Shown: one piece after another, positions 50,919-59,694 of the stretch
How positions within the stretch are numbered: the first letter of the stretch is position 1
Layout of the letters: every line of letters begins with the position of its first letter
Notes under the pieces: generated by a model
What the model saw: only the letters and a program-made list of their open reading frames with translations
Database searches by the model: none
What the model was told of the DNA's origin: nothing
Position numbers and translations under genes: made by a program
From: Fischerella thermalis PCC 7521
Lineage (GTDB): Bacteria; Cyanobacteriota; Cyanobacteriia; Cyanobacteriales; Nostocaceae
Assembly: GCF_000317225.1 (NCBI RefSeq)
Contig: NZ_AJLL01000038.1
Span: 1 to 62,303 of the forward strand
DNA length: 62,303 bases
Direction: 5' to 3'

Positions 50919-52286
50919 ATGCCTATCGCCACCATTAACCCTGCCACAGGGGAATTACTCAAAAACTTTGAACCCCATAGTGATGCTGAAATCGCCGCCA
51001 AACTGGATTTGGCTCAACAAGCTTTTGAGCATTACCGTCAGACAAGTTTTTCCGAACGATCGCGTTGGCTTGACAAAGTTGCTGACATCCTTGAGCAAGA
51101 AAAAGCAGACTTGGCGAAGTTGATGACCCTAGAAATGGGCAAAACCTACAAAAGTGCGATCGCTGAAGTCGAAAAATGTGCTTGGGTTTGTCGTTACTAC
51201 GCCGAACACGCCGCCCAATTTCTCGCTGATACCTACGTGGAAACCGATGCTACGAAAAGTTTTGTCAAATACCAGCCATTAGGTATTATCCTGGCAGTCA
51301 TGCCGTGGAATTTTCCCTTTTGGCAAGTATTCCGGTTTGCAGCACCTGCACTGATGGCAGGAAATGTTGGCTTACTCAAACATGCTTCCAATGTACCACA
51401 ATGTGCTTTAGCAATTGAGGAAATTATTCAGAAAGCTGGCTTTCCCACAGGTGTATTTCAAACTTTGTTAATCCCTGGTGCAAAAGTAGGCGATTTAATG
51501 AGTGATGACCGCATCAAAGCTGCTACCTTAACAGGCAGTGAACCAGCTGGCATATCACTTGCTGTTGCATCTGCTAAACAAATTAAAAAAACAGTTCTAG
51601 AATTGGGTGGCAGCGATCCATTTATTGTGTTAGAAAGTGCTGATTTGCAAGCAGCAGTTGCAGTTGCGACTACAGCAAGAATGCTCAATAACGGGCAATC
51701 TTGTATTGCTGCGAAACGCTTTATTCTCCAAGAAGCGATCGCAGATCAATTTGAAAAGCTACTGCTAGAAAAATACCAAGGGCTGAAAGTAGGCGATCCT
51801 ATGCAACCAGACACTGATATCGGGCCACTAGCCACACCTGATATTCTCCGAGACCTGGAACAACAAGTGCAAACTTGTGTCAAAGCAGGGGCAAAAGTTC
51901 TGATTGGGGGACAGCCTTTGGCTGATCGTCCTGGTAACTTCTTTCCACCAACGATGATCACCGATCTTTCACCGGATAGTGCGATCGCCAAAGAAGAATT
52001 TTTTGGGCCAGTAGCTTTATTATTCCGCGTACCCGATATTGATGAAGCAATTAAACTAGCAAACGCTACACCCTTTGGATTGGGTGCAAGTGCTTGGACA
52101 ACCAACTCCCAAGAACAACAGCGTTTTATTGATGAAATCGAAGCAGGCGCGGTATTTATCAATGGCATGGTGAAATCTGATCCCCGTATACCATTTGGCG
52201 GTATTAAACGTTCTGGGTATGGTAGGGAATTAGGTATCCAAGGTATACATGAGTTCGTCAACATTAAAACTGTGTGGGTTAAATAG
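50919..52286 (+). CDS. gabD: Succinic semialdehyde dehydrogenase
   Basis: A 455-residue aldehyde dehydrogenase that oxidises succinic semialdehyde to succinate with NAD(P)+. GGAGG (50908-50912) places the start at the ATG at 50919. Catalytic Glu228 is in LELGGSDPF, Cys262 in NNGQSCIAAKRF, and the cofactor Asn in MPWNFPFWQ. With the following decarboxylase it replaces 2-oxoglutarate dehydrogenase in cyanobacteria (the bypass first shown in Synechococcus 7002). The residue pair around LLKHASN suggests NADP or NAD, which is not decided here. An inverted repeat sits in the leader. Confidence 0.92.
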   Translation: MPIATINPATGELLKNFEPHSDAEIAAKLDLAQQAFEHYRQTSFSERSRWLDKVADILEQEKADLAKLMTLEMGKTYKSAIAEVEKCAWVCRYYAEHAAQFLADTYVETDATKSFVKYQPLGIILAVMPWNFPFWQVFRFAAPALMAGNVGLLKHASNVPQCALAIEEIIQKAGFPTGVFQTLLIPGAKVGDLMSDDRIKAATLTGSEPAGISLAVASAKQIKKTVLELGGSDPFIVLESADLQAAVAVATTARMLNNGQSCIAAKRFILQEAIADQFEKLLLEKYQGLKVGDPMQPDTDIGPLATPDILRDLEQQVQTCVKAGAKVLIGGQPLADRPGNFFPPTMITDLSPDSAIAKEEFFGPVALLFRVPDIDEAIKLANATPFGLGASAWTTNSQEQQRFIDEIEAGAVFINGMVKSDPRIPFGGIKRSGYGRELGIQGIHEFVNIKTVWVK

Positions 52287-52387
52287 TTGTTGGTTAGTTG
52301 TTGATGATTGTTTGTTGCTGGTTTTTCCTAACAACAAACGACAAAAAACAAACAACAACTAAATATTTTCGCTAGTGAGGAAGTTCA

Positions 52388-54031
52388 ATGAATACAGCAG
52401 AGTTATTGGTAAGGTGCTTAGAAAATGAAGGGGTGCAATATGTTTTCGGACTCCCTGGCGAAGAAAACCTGCACGTTTTGGAAGCGATCAAACACTCCTC
52501 CATTCAATTTATTACCACTCGTCATGAACAAGGTGCAGCTTTCATGGCGGATGTCTACGGACGTCTGACAGGAAAAGCAGGAGTGTGTCTTTCAACTTTA
52601 GGACCAGGGGCAACAAACTTAATGACAGGGGTTGCGGATGCCAACCTCGATGGTGCGCCACTAGTGGCAATTACCGGACAAGTCGGAACAGATAGAATGC
52701 ACATCGAATCCCATCAATATTTAGATTTGGTGGCTATGTTTGCTCCAGTAACTAAATGGAATAAACAGATTGTGCGACCTAGTATTACACCAGAAGTAGT
52801 GCGCAAAGCATTCAAAGTAGCGCAAAGTGAAAAACCAGGTGCAGTTCATATTGATCTACCAGAAAATATTGCTGCTATGCCAGTAGAAGGCAAACCCTTA
52901 CATAAGGATAATATAGAAAAAACTTTTGCTTCTTTTGCTAGTATTCGGTCAGCCGCAGCCATAATTTCTCAGGCAGTGAATCCCATCATCTTAGTTGGAA
53001 ACGGTGCAATTCGTGACCAAGCCAGCGACGCTGTTACTCAATTTGCCACCCAATTAAATATCCCTGTTGCCAACACATTTATGGGTAAAGGAGTAATTCC
53101 CTACACTCATCCTTTGGCTTTGTGGGCTGTAGGATTGCAACAACGGGATTTTATTACCTGTGGCTTTGATAACACAGATTTAGTCATAGCAATTGGCTAT
53201 GATTTAATCGAATTCTCCCCGAAAAAATGGAATCCCGACGGTCAAATTCCCATAGTTCATATTGCTGCAACTCCAGCAGAAATAGATAGTAGTTATATTC
53301 CCAGCGTGGAAGTTGTTGGTGATATTTCCGATTCTCTCTATGAAATTTTAAAAGTAGCAGACCGCCAGGGTAAACCCAATCCTTACGCCATCAGTTTACG
53401 ATCCAACATTCGTGCTGATTATGAACTATATGCCAAGGATGACGGGTTTCCAATTAAGCCCCAAAAAATCATTTATGACTTGCGTCAGGTTATGGGGCCA
53501 GAAGATATTGTCATTTCTGATGTCGGCGCACATAAAATGTGGATTGCTCGTCATTACCATTGTTATAGTCCCAATACTTGCATTATTTCTAATGGATTTG
53601 CAGCAATGGGGATTGCCATCCCCGGTGCAGTTGCAGCTAAACTTGTTCATCCTAATCGTAAAGTTGTGGCTGCAACAGGCGATGGTGGTTTTATGATGAA
53701 TTGCCAAGAATTAGAAACTGCTTTGCGTGTTGGTACAGCATTTGTCACCTTAATTTTTAATGATGGTGGCTACGGCTTAATTGAGTGGAAACAAGAAAAT
53801 CAATTTGGTAAAGGTAGATCATCCTTTGTGCATTTTGGCAACCCCGATTTTGTCAAATTAGCAGAAAGTATGGGATTAAAAGGCTATCGCGTAGAAGACG
53901 CTACCGAATTAGTTCCCATTCTTAAAGAAGCCCTCGCTCAAGATGTCCCAGCAGTGATAGATTGCCCTGTAGACTATCGGGAAAACATTCGCTTTACTCA
54001 AAAAGCCGGCGAATTAAATTGTGTGCTGTAA
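52388..54031 (+). CDS. 2-Oxoglutarate decarboxylase (acetolactate synthase-like)
   Basis: A 547-residue thiamine diphosphate enzyme, often misannotated as acetolactate synthase. Glu47 in TTRHEQGAAFMADVYGR activates ThDP. GDGGFMMNCQELETALR followed by LIFNDGGYG is the Mg-ThDP motif. An upstream SSADH gene 101 bases away is the diagnostic neighbour: in Synechococcus 7002 this pair converts 2-oxoglutarate through succinic semialdehyde to succinate and closes the TCA cycle. The N-terminal and linker sequence does not match anabolic acetolactate synthase subunits better, and no small subunit is nearby. Confidence 0.88.
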   Translation: MNTAELLVRCLENEGVQYVFGLPGEENLHVLEAIKHSSIQFITTRHEQGAAFMADVYGRLTGKAGVCLSTLGPGATNLMTGVADANLDGAPLVAITGQVGTDRMHIESHQYLDLVAMFAPVTKWNKQIVRPSITPEVVRKAFKVAQSEKPGAVHIDLPENIAAMPVEGKPLHKDNIEKTFASFASIRSAAAIISQAVNPIILVGNGAIRDQASDAVTQFATQLNIPVANTFMGKGVIPYTHPLALWAVGLQQRDFITCGFDNTDLVIAIGYDLIEFSPKKWNPDGQIPIVHIAATPAEIDSSYIPSVEVVGDISDSLYEILKVADRQGKPNPYAISLRSNIRADYELYAKDDGFPIKPQKIIYDLRQVMGPEDIVISDVGAHKMWIARHYHCYSPNTCIISNGFAAMGIAIPGAVAAKLVHPNRKVVAATGDGGFMMNCQELETALRVGTAFVTLIFNDGGYGLIEWKQENQFGKGRSSFVHFGNPDFVKLAESMGLKGYRVEDATELVPILKEALAQDVPAVIDCPVDYRENIRFTQKAGELNCVL

Positions 54032-54035
54032 ATCA

Positions 54036-54138
54036 CAATACGGTTCAGTTCAGGATTTTTAGTACAAAAATTAACCTGTAGAGACGCTTCAAACAGCGCT
54101 TCTCTACAAGGGATTATGGTCTTATCTGAACCGTATTG
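54036..54138. mobile_element. Candidate MITE-like element overlapping the pfkA 3' end
   Basis: Perfect 13-base terminal inverted repeats CAATACGGTTCAG (54036-54048) and CTGAACCGTATTG (54126-54138) enclose a hairpin TGTAGAGACGCT / AGCGCTTCTCTACA (54077-54108). It fills the gap between convergent genes, and its right end encodes the last residues of PfkA. The same 13-mer occurs at 9079. Confidence 0.65.
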
Positions 54139-55229
54139 GGGTAAATACAATTGCGATCGCCAATTTCCTCCCCCACGTAAATACCTAATGCACGCGCTGT
54201 TTGTACTAAGTAATGATTGGGAGCTACACATAAAGGACTTTGAGCAACAACTACTTCCAACGCTACTGCTTCGACTTGTCCGTTTCGCCATGTAACCATC
54301 TTTGCTGTTTCTCCGGCTGCTAGCAAATCTACTGCTGCTTTACCGAATGCAGTTGCAACCAATCGGTCTAAGGCTGTAGGAATTCCACCGCGTTGGATGT
54401 GTCCCAACACAGAAACTCGAATATCAAGTTGATCGTGACTGCAACTGCGAATTTCATTGGCTATGTATTGTCCCATTCCACATGAGGGTGTTGGAGATGA
54501 TGTGTCGCAGCAAGAATCGTTGGCGACTTGTGCGCCTTCAGCAACCACGACAATAGCAAACTGACGTCCCCACACATCTCGTAATTCTTTTAGGTGCGAG
54601 CAAATACCTTGTATTGAATAGGGAATTTCCGGAATTAAAATCACATCTGCTCCCCCTGCAATTCCCGCTTGCAATGCCAAATGTCCGGCTGTGCGTCCCA
54701 TCACCTCCACAATCATCACGCGATCGTGACTAGCTGCTGTGAAAGTTAGTCGATTTAAGGCATCCACAATTGTATTCACAGCAGTATCAAATCCAACAAC
54801 ACGTTCTGTTTGCGCGACATCATTATCAATTGTCTTAGGAATACCGATAAATTGCCAGTTGCCTCTTGCTTGCAATTGATTGAGAATTGAGAGACTGCCA
54901 TCTCCACCAATACCAATTAGAGCGTCTAACTCCAACGCATGATAGCTTGCCACAATTTCATCAATATGGGCTAAAGTATCCCCTTTGTTAATACTACCAA
55001 GAATCGTTCCACCCATATTCAGTAATGGATCAATACCGCGCAAGTCTAAACTATGCAACGATAGAGGAACCGTTTTTCTCTCTAGTAGTCCCTTCGTTGC
55101 ATAGGGAATGCCTAATACTTGCCAGTTGTAAGTAAGTCTTGCGTGACTAACAACTGCTCGAATGACAGCGTTCAATCCAGGACAGTCGCCACCACTGGTA
55201 AGAATGCCAAGTCTTTTTTGCGTTTTCAT
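54114..55229 (-). CDS. pfkA: 6-phosphofructokinase
   Basis: A 371-residue glycolytic enzyme that phosphorylates fructose-6-phosphate at O1. The nucleotide site is GILTSGGDCPGLNAVIR at the N-terminus. IGGDGS (107-112) holds the Gly that marks ATP users. PKTIDND (131-137) has Lys where E. coli has Gly (124), and the catalytic Asp is at 135. MGRTAGHLAL and HIQRGG follow. The mix GGDGS plus PKTIDND is that of ATP-dependent group III enzymes rather than PPi-dependent ones, but phosphoryl donor needs testing. The last eight codons (to IRP) and the stop lie in the repeat at 54036-54138. Confidence 0.92.
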   Translation of the reverse strand: MKTQKRLGILTSGGDCPGLNAVIRAVVSHARLTYNWQVLGIPYATKGLLERKTVPLSLHSLDLRGIDPLLNMGGTILGSINKGDTLAHIDEIVASYHALELDALIGIGGDGSLSILNQLQARGNWQFIGIPKTIDNDVAQTERVVGFDTAVNTIVDALNRLTFTAASHDRVMIVEVMGRTAGHLALQAGIAGGADVILIPEIPYSIQGICSHLKELRDVWGRQFAIVVVAEGAQVANDSCCDTSSPTPSCGMGQYIANEIRSCSHDQLDIRVSVLGHIQRGGIPTALDRLVATAFGKAAVDLLAAGETAKMVTWRNGQVEAVALEVVVAQSPLCVAPNHYLVQTARALGIYVGEEIGDRNCIYPNTVQIRP

Positions 55230-55354
55230 TGTGACTTAACCCCAAGCAATCTCCTACAACCAGTCATATCATGTCCGTTTAAAGACTTATCATATCTGTG
55301 AAGGCCGGTAATTGGTAATTGGTAATGGGTAATGGGTAATGGGAAAAATCAATA

Positions 55355-55402
55355 CCTAATGCCCAACTGCATCAGAATAATATCGTAAGTAATTAGCCGG
55401 AC
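55355..55402. repeat. Dispersed repeat, family R3, copy 2
   Basis: ATGCCCAACTGC, then AATATCGTAAGTAATTAGCC. It matches 14366-14413. Preceding it are GGTAATTGGTAAT and TGGGTAATGGGTAATGGG tandem units. Confidence 0.65.
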
Positions 55403-55702
55403 TTGATATAACTCCAACAGCTTCGCCACTCTCCGTTTCATCGAAGCACAATCATTCCTTCTCAATCATTCTAGTTTGATGTGACCGATGGCTAACAAAA
55501 ATATGAATGAGAGCGATCGCTATGAAACATCTAAGATGTGTAATTAATTTTGTCTAACGCACTTTGTACAATTTGAGACGATTTGTTGGACATAATATGG
55601 CACTTAGGGATATCTAAAAAATAAAATATCGGTTCCCGATCAAAAATATTTTGGCTGAACCCAACAACTGATACTAACTCCCTTTAATGTCAAACATATT
55701 TG
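55403..55702. other. Spacer upstream of the sugar permease
   Basis: AT-rich with single HIP1 sites. Only very short unsupported frames exist, such as one of 19 codons near 55487. Nothing more is supported. Confidence 0.4.
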
Positions 55703-55740
55703 TGTTGTACCAGAAGTGCCATGGCATGTCTGGTACAACA
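55703..55740. repeat. Palindrome upstream of the sugar permease
   Basis: Perfect arms TGTTGTACCAGA (55703-55714) and TCTGGTACAACA (55729-55740) around AGTGCCATGGCATG, which holds the same GTGCCATGGCA core as the AGACGTG palindromes. It lies about 50 bases before the start codon. Confidence 0.7.
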
Positions 55741-55792
55741 TTTAAATGTATCGTGATTAACGTGAAATAGTACAAGTCAAGCGTAAAAACCT

Positions 55793-56701
55793 ATGACTTC
55801 ACAAAAGTCCACTCTAAAGTTGACATCGAAAAATTGGATTTTTATCAATCAGCAACTGACACCTTACCTATTCTTGCTACCTGCTTTAGTAATTCTGGTA
55901 CTCACCGTCTTTTGGCCCGCACTACAAGCGTTTTACCTCAGCTTTACCCGTTACGAATACGATTTAACCCAAACACCCACATGGATTGGTTTTGCTAATT
56001 TCCGTCGCCTATGGGTTGATCCTGTTTTTTGGCAAACCCTAGTCAACACTATGCTGTATCTAGTAGTTGTTGTACCGATTTTAGTAATCGCCCCCTTAGC
56101 ACTGGCAATTTTAGTCAATCAAAAACTGCAAGGAATGCATTGGTTTCGAACTGCTTACTATACCCCCGTGGTAATTTCGATGATAGTGGCAGGAATTGCT
56201 TGGCGATGGTTGTATGCGGAAAACGGCTTACTCAACCAATTACTCAAAGGCATTTTCCCAGAGGGAATTCCTTGGCTAACCAGTCCCCGCTTTGCCCTTT
56301 TGAGTGTTATGGCTGTGACTGTCTGGAAAGGATTAGGCTACTACATGGTGATTTATCTAGCTGGGTTACAATCGATACCGAATGATGTATACGAAGCAGC
56401 AGCAATTGATGGCTCTGATGGCATCTACAAACACTGGGATATCACTTTACCCTTGATGAAACCTTACCTAGCTTTAGTCGGGGTAATTTCAGCAATATCC
56501 GCTACCAAAGTATTTGAAGAAGTATACATTATGACTCAAGGCGGGCCACGTAATAGCTCCAAAACAATAGTCTATTACCTCTATGAACAAGCATTTAATA
56601 ATTTAGAAATTAGCTATGCCTGTACAATTGGGCTGGTACTGTTTTTGATCATTCTAGGATTGTCAATTTTGCGACTATCAATTAGTGGTACTAGTGCTTG
56701 A
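55793..56701 (+). CDS. Sugar ABC transporter permease (MalF/UgpA type)
   Basis: A 302-residue membrane protein with six helices. Its coupling loop is YEAAAIDGSDGIYKHWDITLP (EAA motif with G near the end), typical of the carbohydrate-uptake-1 permeases of the MalFG/UgpAE type. It would pair with a second permease, an ATPase (MalK type) and a binding protein. None of these is adjacent, which is unusual because the two permeases are nearly always side by side. Unlinked partners elsewhere in the genome are likely. The imported sugar cannot be named. Confidence 0.9.
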   Translation: MTSQKSTLKLTSKNWIFINQQLTPYLFLLPALVILVLTVFWPALQAFYLSFTRYEYDLTQTPTWIGFANFRRLWVDPVFWQTLVNTMLYLVVVVPILVIAPLALAILVNQKLQGMHWFRTAYYTPVVISMIVAGIAWRWLYAENGLLNQLLKGIFPEGIPWLTSPRFALLSVMAVTVWKGLGYYMVIYLAGLQSIPNDVYEAAAIDGSDGIYKHWDITLPLMKPYLALVGVISAISATKVFEEVYIMTQGGPRNSSKTIVYYLYEQAFNNLEISYACTIGLVLFLIILGLSILRLSISGTSA

Positions 56702-56781
56702 ACCTCGTCAAAAGAATTCGGTCTCACCCCATGCATAAATGTATACGCTACCCCTGTTAAAGTATTAGTCTTAAAATGAAT

Positions 56782-56854
56782 TTTTCTTGGTGTCTTGGTG
56801 TCTTAGTGGTTCAAAGATTATCTTTTTCACCACTAAGACACTAAGACACAAAGA
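56782..56854. repeat. Dispersed inverted repeat, family R2, copy 4
   Basis: TTCTTGGTGTCTTGGTGTCT then TAGTGGTT pairs with AACCACTA-like CACCACTAAGACACTAAGAC across a short AT-rich loop. It may end transcription between the convergent permease and nuclease genes. Confidence 0.8.
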
Positions 56855-56892
56855 ATTTCATAGTGTTTTGTGTGCTATTGTAGGATTCCTAC

Positions 56893-57414
56893 TCATCGAT
56901 TCTGACGGCGAAATTCAGCAGGTGTGAAACGCATGGGTTTTTCTGGGTTCCAAATGCCCAGTCCCATGATTCTCGCCCACTGTTGGGCGCGTTCTAAACG
57001 TTGATCATATTTGTGGTTAGGCGATCGCCCCACAAACAAAGCCTGACCTTCTTTCACCAATTGTTCATTCAACAAAACTTTATCTTTCCACACATAAGCC
57101 AAAGTCCGTCCAAATTTATCTTGTCTTTCCACATCAAACTCCAGTGTCACGGAATCTCCTTGAATTAGTGCTTGCAAGTGTTCTTTTGCTGCATTTCCCC
57201 AAGGACGTTGTTGCAAATCCGGTGCGTCAATACCCAGCAGACGCACTTGGGAAATTAAGTTGGGTTGATCGCCCATCCCAAACACTTCTATGGTTTGCCC
57301 ACTAACAACCTGTGCAACCTTGACCTGTACCTGTGCATTTTCGGAAGATTTGCTTCGGGGTTGACAAGCAGCTACTAAGAGTAATATGCAAAATAAAATT
57401 ACAATTTTTTTCAT
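56893..57414 (-). CDS. Thermonuclease-family lipoprotein (SNase-like)
   Basis: A 173-residue protein with a lipoprotein signal (MKKIVILFCILLLVAACQ, lipobox VAAC). The staphylococcal-nuclease OB fold follows: ETIEVFGMG...QVRLLGIDAPDLQQRPWGNAA, then FDVERQDKFGRTLAYVW and LLNEQLVKEGQALFV. Arg in VRLLGID and Arg in DKFGRTLAY correspond to the catalytic arginines, while the usual Glu after the first lies in a slightly altered segment. A surface-bound calcium-dependent nuclease acting on environmental DNA or RNA is the likely role. Confidence 0.88.
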   Translation of the reverse strand: MKKIVILFCILLLVAACQPRSKSSENAQVQVKVAQVVSGQTIEVFGMGDQPNLISQVRLLGIDAPDLQQRPWGNAAKEHLQALIQGDSVTLEFDVERQDKFGRTLAYVWKDKVLLNEQLVKEGQALFVGRSPNHKYDQRLERAQQWARIMGLGIWNPEKPMRFTPAEFRRQNR

Positions 57415-57550
57415 TTGTTTGATTTAGTGGTTGGTGGGTAGAGATACGATGTTCCTTGTTTCTGTACATTAGTAGTTAGTGGTAATTCCTCTAACCCTCA
57501 CACTCCCTATTACCCCTAATTCCCTAATCCCCACCAGGCAACCCCAATCC

Positions 57551-57919
57551 CTACTCCTCATCTAACGGCAAACCTGCCTGTACCCTCCCCTTACCAAAAT
57601 AGCGCCCGAATTGGAGTTCATAGACTTCATCTTCGTCTTGTGTCTCTACTTCCAAGTCGGAACGGGCATAACTGACGCACAATAGTGCATAGCCTTGCTG
57701 ACGTAATTCTAGAGATAGCCCTACTGCTTCCGGTTGGTAAATTTCTCCTTTGAGTACTCGTACAGCACAGGTGGTACAAGCTCCATTGCGACAAGAAAAG
57801 GGCAGTTCTTTCCCTTGTTTTTCACAACTGTGCAGGATGTAGCGGTCATCAGGTACTTCTAAAGTGTGTTTTATGCCTTTGGCGCGATCATGAACTGTGA
57901 TTGTATATGTCTGGGACAT
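57551..57919 (-). CDS. Plant-type 2Fe-2S ferredoxin with C-terminal extension
   Basis: A 122-residue ferredoxin. The cluster ligands are C43, C48, C51 and C81 (C-x4-C-x2-C-x29-C in SCRNGACTTCAVRV and LLCVSYA). Compared with the photosynthetic PetF it has about 22 extra C-terminal residues (ELQFGRYFGKGRVQAGLPLD), as in the FdC2-like group of plants and cyanobacteria, whose partners are not settled. Lower acidic charge than PetF near the cluster suggests a distinct partner. It is divergent from the tRNA-Ser gene, with 82 bases between them. Confidence 0.9.
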   Translation of the reverse strand: MSQTYTITVHDRAKGIKHTLEVPDDRYILHSCEKQGKELPFSCRNGACTTCAVRVLKGEIYQPEAVGLSLELRQQGYALLCVSYARSDLEVETQDEDEVYELQFGRYFGKGRVQAGLPLDEE

Positions 57920-58001
57920 GTTGATTTTGGATTTAAGATTTTTTGAGTAATTTGATTGCAGTTTATAGAAGTATATTGTATAATTGTAGATCGTGATGCC
58001 T

Positions 58002-58088
58002 GGAGAGATGGCCGAGTGGTTGAAGGCGCAGCACTGGAAATGCTGTTTGGGGGCAACTTCAACGAGGGTTCGAATCCCTCTCTCTCCG
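58002..58088 (+). tRNA. tRNA-Ser (GGA)
   Basis: An 87-base tRNA with a long variable arm as in class II. The acceptor stem is GGAGAGA / TCTCTCC with discriminator G. The anticodon stem-loop CAGCA-CTGGAAA-TGCTG gives anticodon GGA (codons UCC, UCU). The T arm is GAGGG-TTCGAAT-CCCTC. CCA is not encoded. It has a complete D arm (GCCGAGTGGTTGAAGGC). Confidence 0.98.
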
Positions 58089-58316
58089 TTAAATTAAGAA
58101 CTTCGGCAATCAGTAGTTTTTAAACTGGTTAAATTGGGTGAATGGGTTGAAGTGATCGAAAACAGTCGTGCTGTCACTTTCAAGATTGTCGCACACCCGT
58201 TAGGATGAGGGCGATCGCTTGTTAGTTTTGCCATCCCAACGCCTATTTTGCTTCAGGTTTAAGTGTTGCAGGGAAGGCACTAATCGGCGCCGATAAGTTG
58301 CGATCGCCTTGTTGTA

Positions 58317-58682
58317 CTAGCTTTTTTGTTCCATATAACTCAATAACCAATTAGCTGCTGTTGCTCTGCGAGTTTGTCGAGGGCCAAATTCCCCAATTTT
58401 ATAACCTTTAAAACCCAGCTTTTCTTTGAGTATTTGTTTGTATTCTGTTGGTATAGAACGAGTCAATTTGACTGTTGCGGGACGACTCTCTATAAAATCG
58501 GGCGGTTGTGGATATTCATCTCGCCACTCGGCAGATACTTCCTGATTATCCCACTTTGCTGTTACTGGATCATAGCGATAACCCAAGCAATGCCATACTA
58601 ATTGATTAACTGTAGCGTCATCAATTTCTTCATTGAGAATTGCCCAAATGGTATCTGTGTTCAGTGGTGGCAAATTAGACAT
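58317..58682 (-). CDS. DUF1823 family protein
   Basis: A 121-residue protein from the ATG at 58682 (MSNLPPLNTDTIWAILNEEI). It matches the DUF1823 family of small soluble cyanobacterial proteins, which also occurs in plastids of algae. Features include VNQLVWHCLGYRYDPVTAKW, PDFIESRPATVKLTRSI and KGYKIGEFGPRQTRRATAAN. No catalytic motif and no known function. A TTG start 18 bases upstream is unlikely. Its 3' end is followed by an unremarkable 228-base spacer to the tRNA-Ser gene. Confidence 0.8.
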   Translation of the reverse strand: MSNLPPLNTDTIWAILNEEIDDATVNQLVWHCLGYRYDPVTAKWDNQEVSAEWRDEYPQPPDFIESRPATVKLTRSIPTEYKQILKEKLGFKGYKIGEFGPRQTRRATAANWLLSYMEQKS

Positions 58683-58869
58683 AAGCAATTCAAAATTCAA
58701 GCAAAATAAAAGGATTTGGACTTTTACAAGCAGTCCACTGTCTAGGTTAGTTAGATCAATACCCAGAGATAGGGATGATTTTATCTCTATTTATCCCTAC
58801 CGGAAGATTTATCTACCAAAACTATTTTTGAAACTCAGTCTCAACTAAGTTTAAGCTAGGAGAACGATT

Positions 58870-58980
58870 ATGGCACTCGGTGATTTGTTCGGTAATATAA
58901 TGGGCGGCAAGCAAAGACGTCGTGATGATGAGCGAGAATACCGCGATCGCGACGACGAAGACGATGAGGATCGCGATTAA
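58870..58980 (+). CDS. Small highly charged protein, 36 residues
   Basis: An ATG with an ideal ribosome-binding site (AGGAGA, seven bases before). The N-terminus is MALGDLFGNIMGGKQRRR, an amphipathic start, and the remainder is nearly all Asp, Glu and Arg (DDEREYRDRDDEDD). It is probably disordered and polyelectrolytic. It is short but the ribosome-binding site, frame and terminal stop are clean. I know no family name. A HIP1 octamer overlaps its coding part. Confidence 0.55.
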   Translation: MALGDLFGNIMGGKQRRRDDEREYRDRDDEDDEDRD

Positions 58981-59104
58981 ATCAGTGAGCAGTTATCAAT
59001 AAAGATAAACTGATAACTGCTCACAGATAACTGATAATTGTTAAAAGCTGCATTGTTTATCCACAAAGCATGTAGACTGGAAATCGTAAAGAATATGCCG
59101 GTCA

Positions 59105-59407
59105 ATGCAGAATCCTACACAGATGTCGCAGTCAATCCGCGCCCATTTATTTATTTCTGGCAGAGTTCAAGGCGTAGGTTATCGTTTTGCCACCCTCGAT
59201 ACAGCTAGTCAGCTTGGATTAAGTGGTTGGGTGCGAAATCTCCCCGATGGTCGCGTGGAAGCTGTTTTTGAAGGTGTGCAGGAAGTTGTAGAAGAAATGA
59301 TTCGCTGGTGTCATCAAGGACCACCAGCAGCGATGGTAAAAGATGTTGTAGTGGAATATGAAAAACCGGAGGGATTGAACAGGTTTGAAGTTAGGCGTTT
59401 TGAGTAA
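59105..59407 (+). CDS. acyP: Acylphosphatase
   Basis: A 100-residue enzyme (94 from the Met at codon 7) that hydrolyses acyl phosphates such as carbamoyl or acetyl phosphate. The active-site loop is [10 protein letters not shown] with catalytic Arg27, and Asn45 lies in [12 protein letters not shown]. Both are required. The alpha/beta sandwich ends in [10 protein letters not shown]. Monocistronic. It sits between the small charged ORF and a convergent MFS gene. The first six residues (MQNPTQ) are not seen in homologues, so the second Met may be the true start. Confidence 0.9.
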   Translation: MQNPTQMSQSIRAHLFISGRVQGVGYRFATLDTASQLGLSGWVRNLPDGRVEAVFEGVQEVVEEMIRWCHQGPPAAMVKDVVVEYEKPEGLNRFEVRRFE

Positions 59408-59694
59408 CTGTTGTCTTTAATGTCGACATTAACAATACTGGCTAAACCAAAGTTAAGTCCTCTCAATAGCTGCAAATTAATAAATGGCTGTCTACGAGTT
59501 AATTCAATCCAGAAAATTTGTTTAGCCACAGTAGTACTCCGATGAGAAAATTGTAGGAGTAAGAAAATATTAAATAATCGAATGAAGATAGAGTAGAAAA
59601 ATATTAAGTTATCTCTTGAATAGAGATTTAACTTGAATTAGGTTATTTCAGTATCTACAAAAACTGTCTCAAAAAATTATTACATTCCAAAATT

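Noticed and set aside
59314-59529. A 71-codon minus-strand frame overlapping the 3' end of the acylphosphatase gene
   Set aside because: More than a third is antisense to acyP, and no family match or start site is visible.
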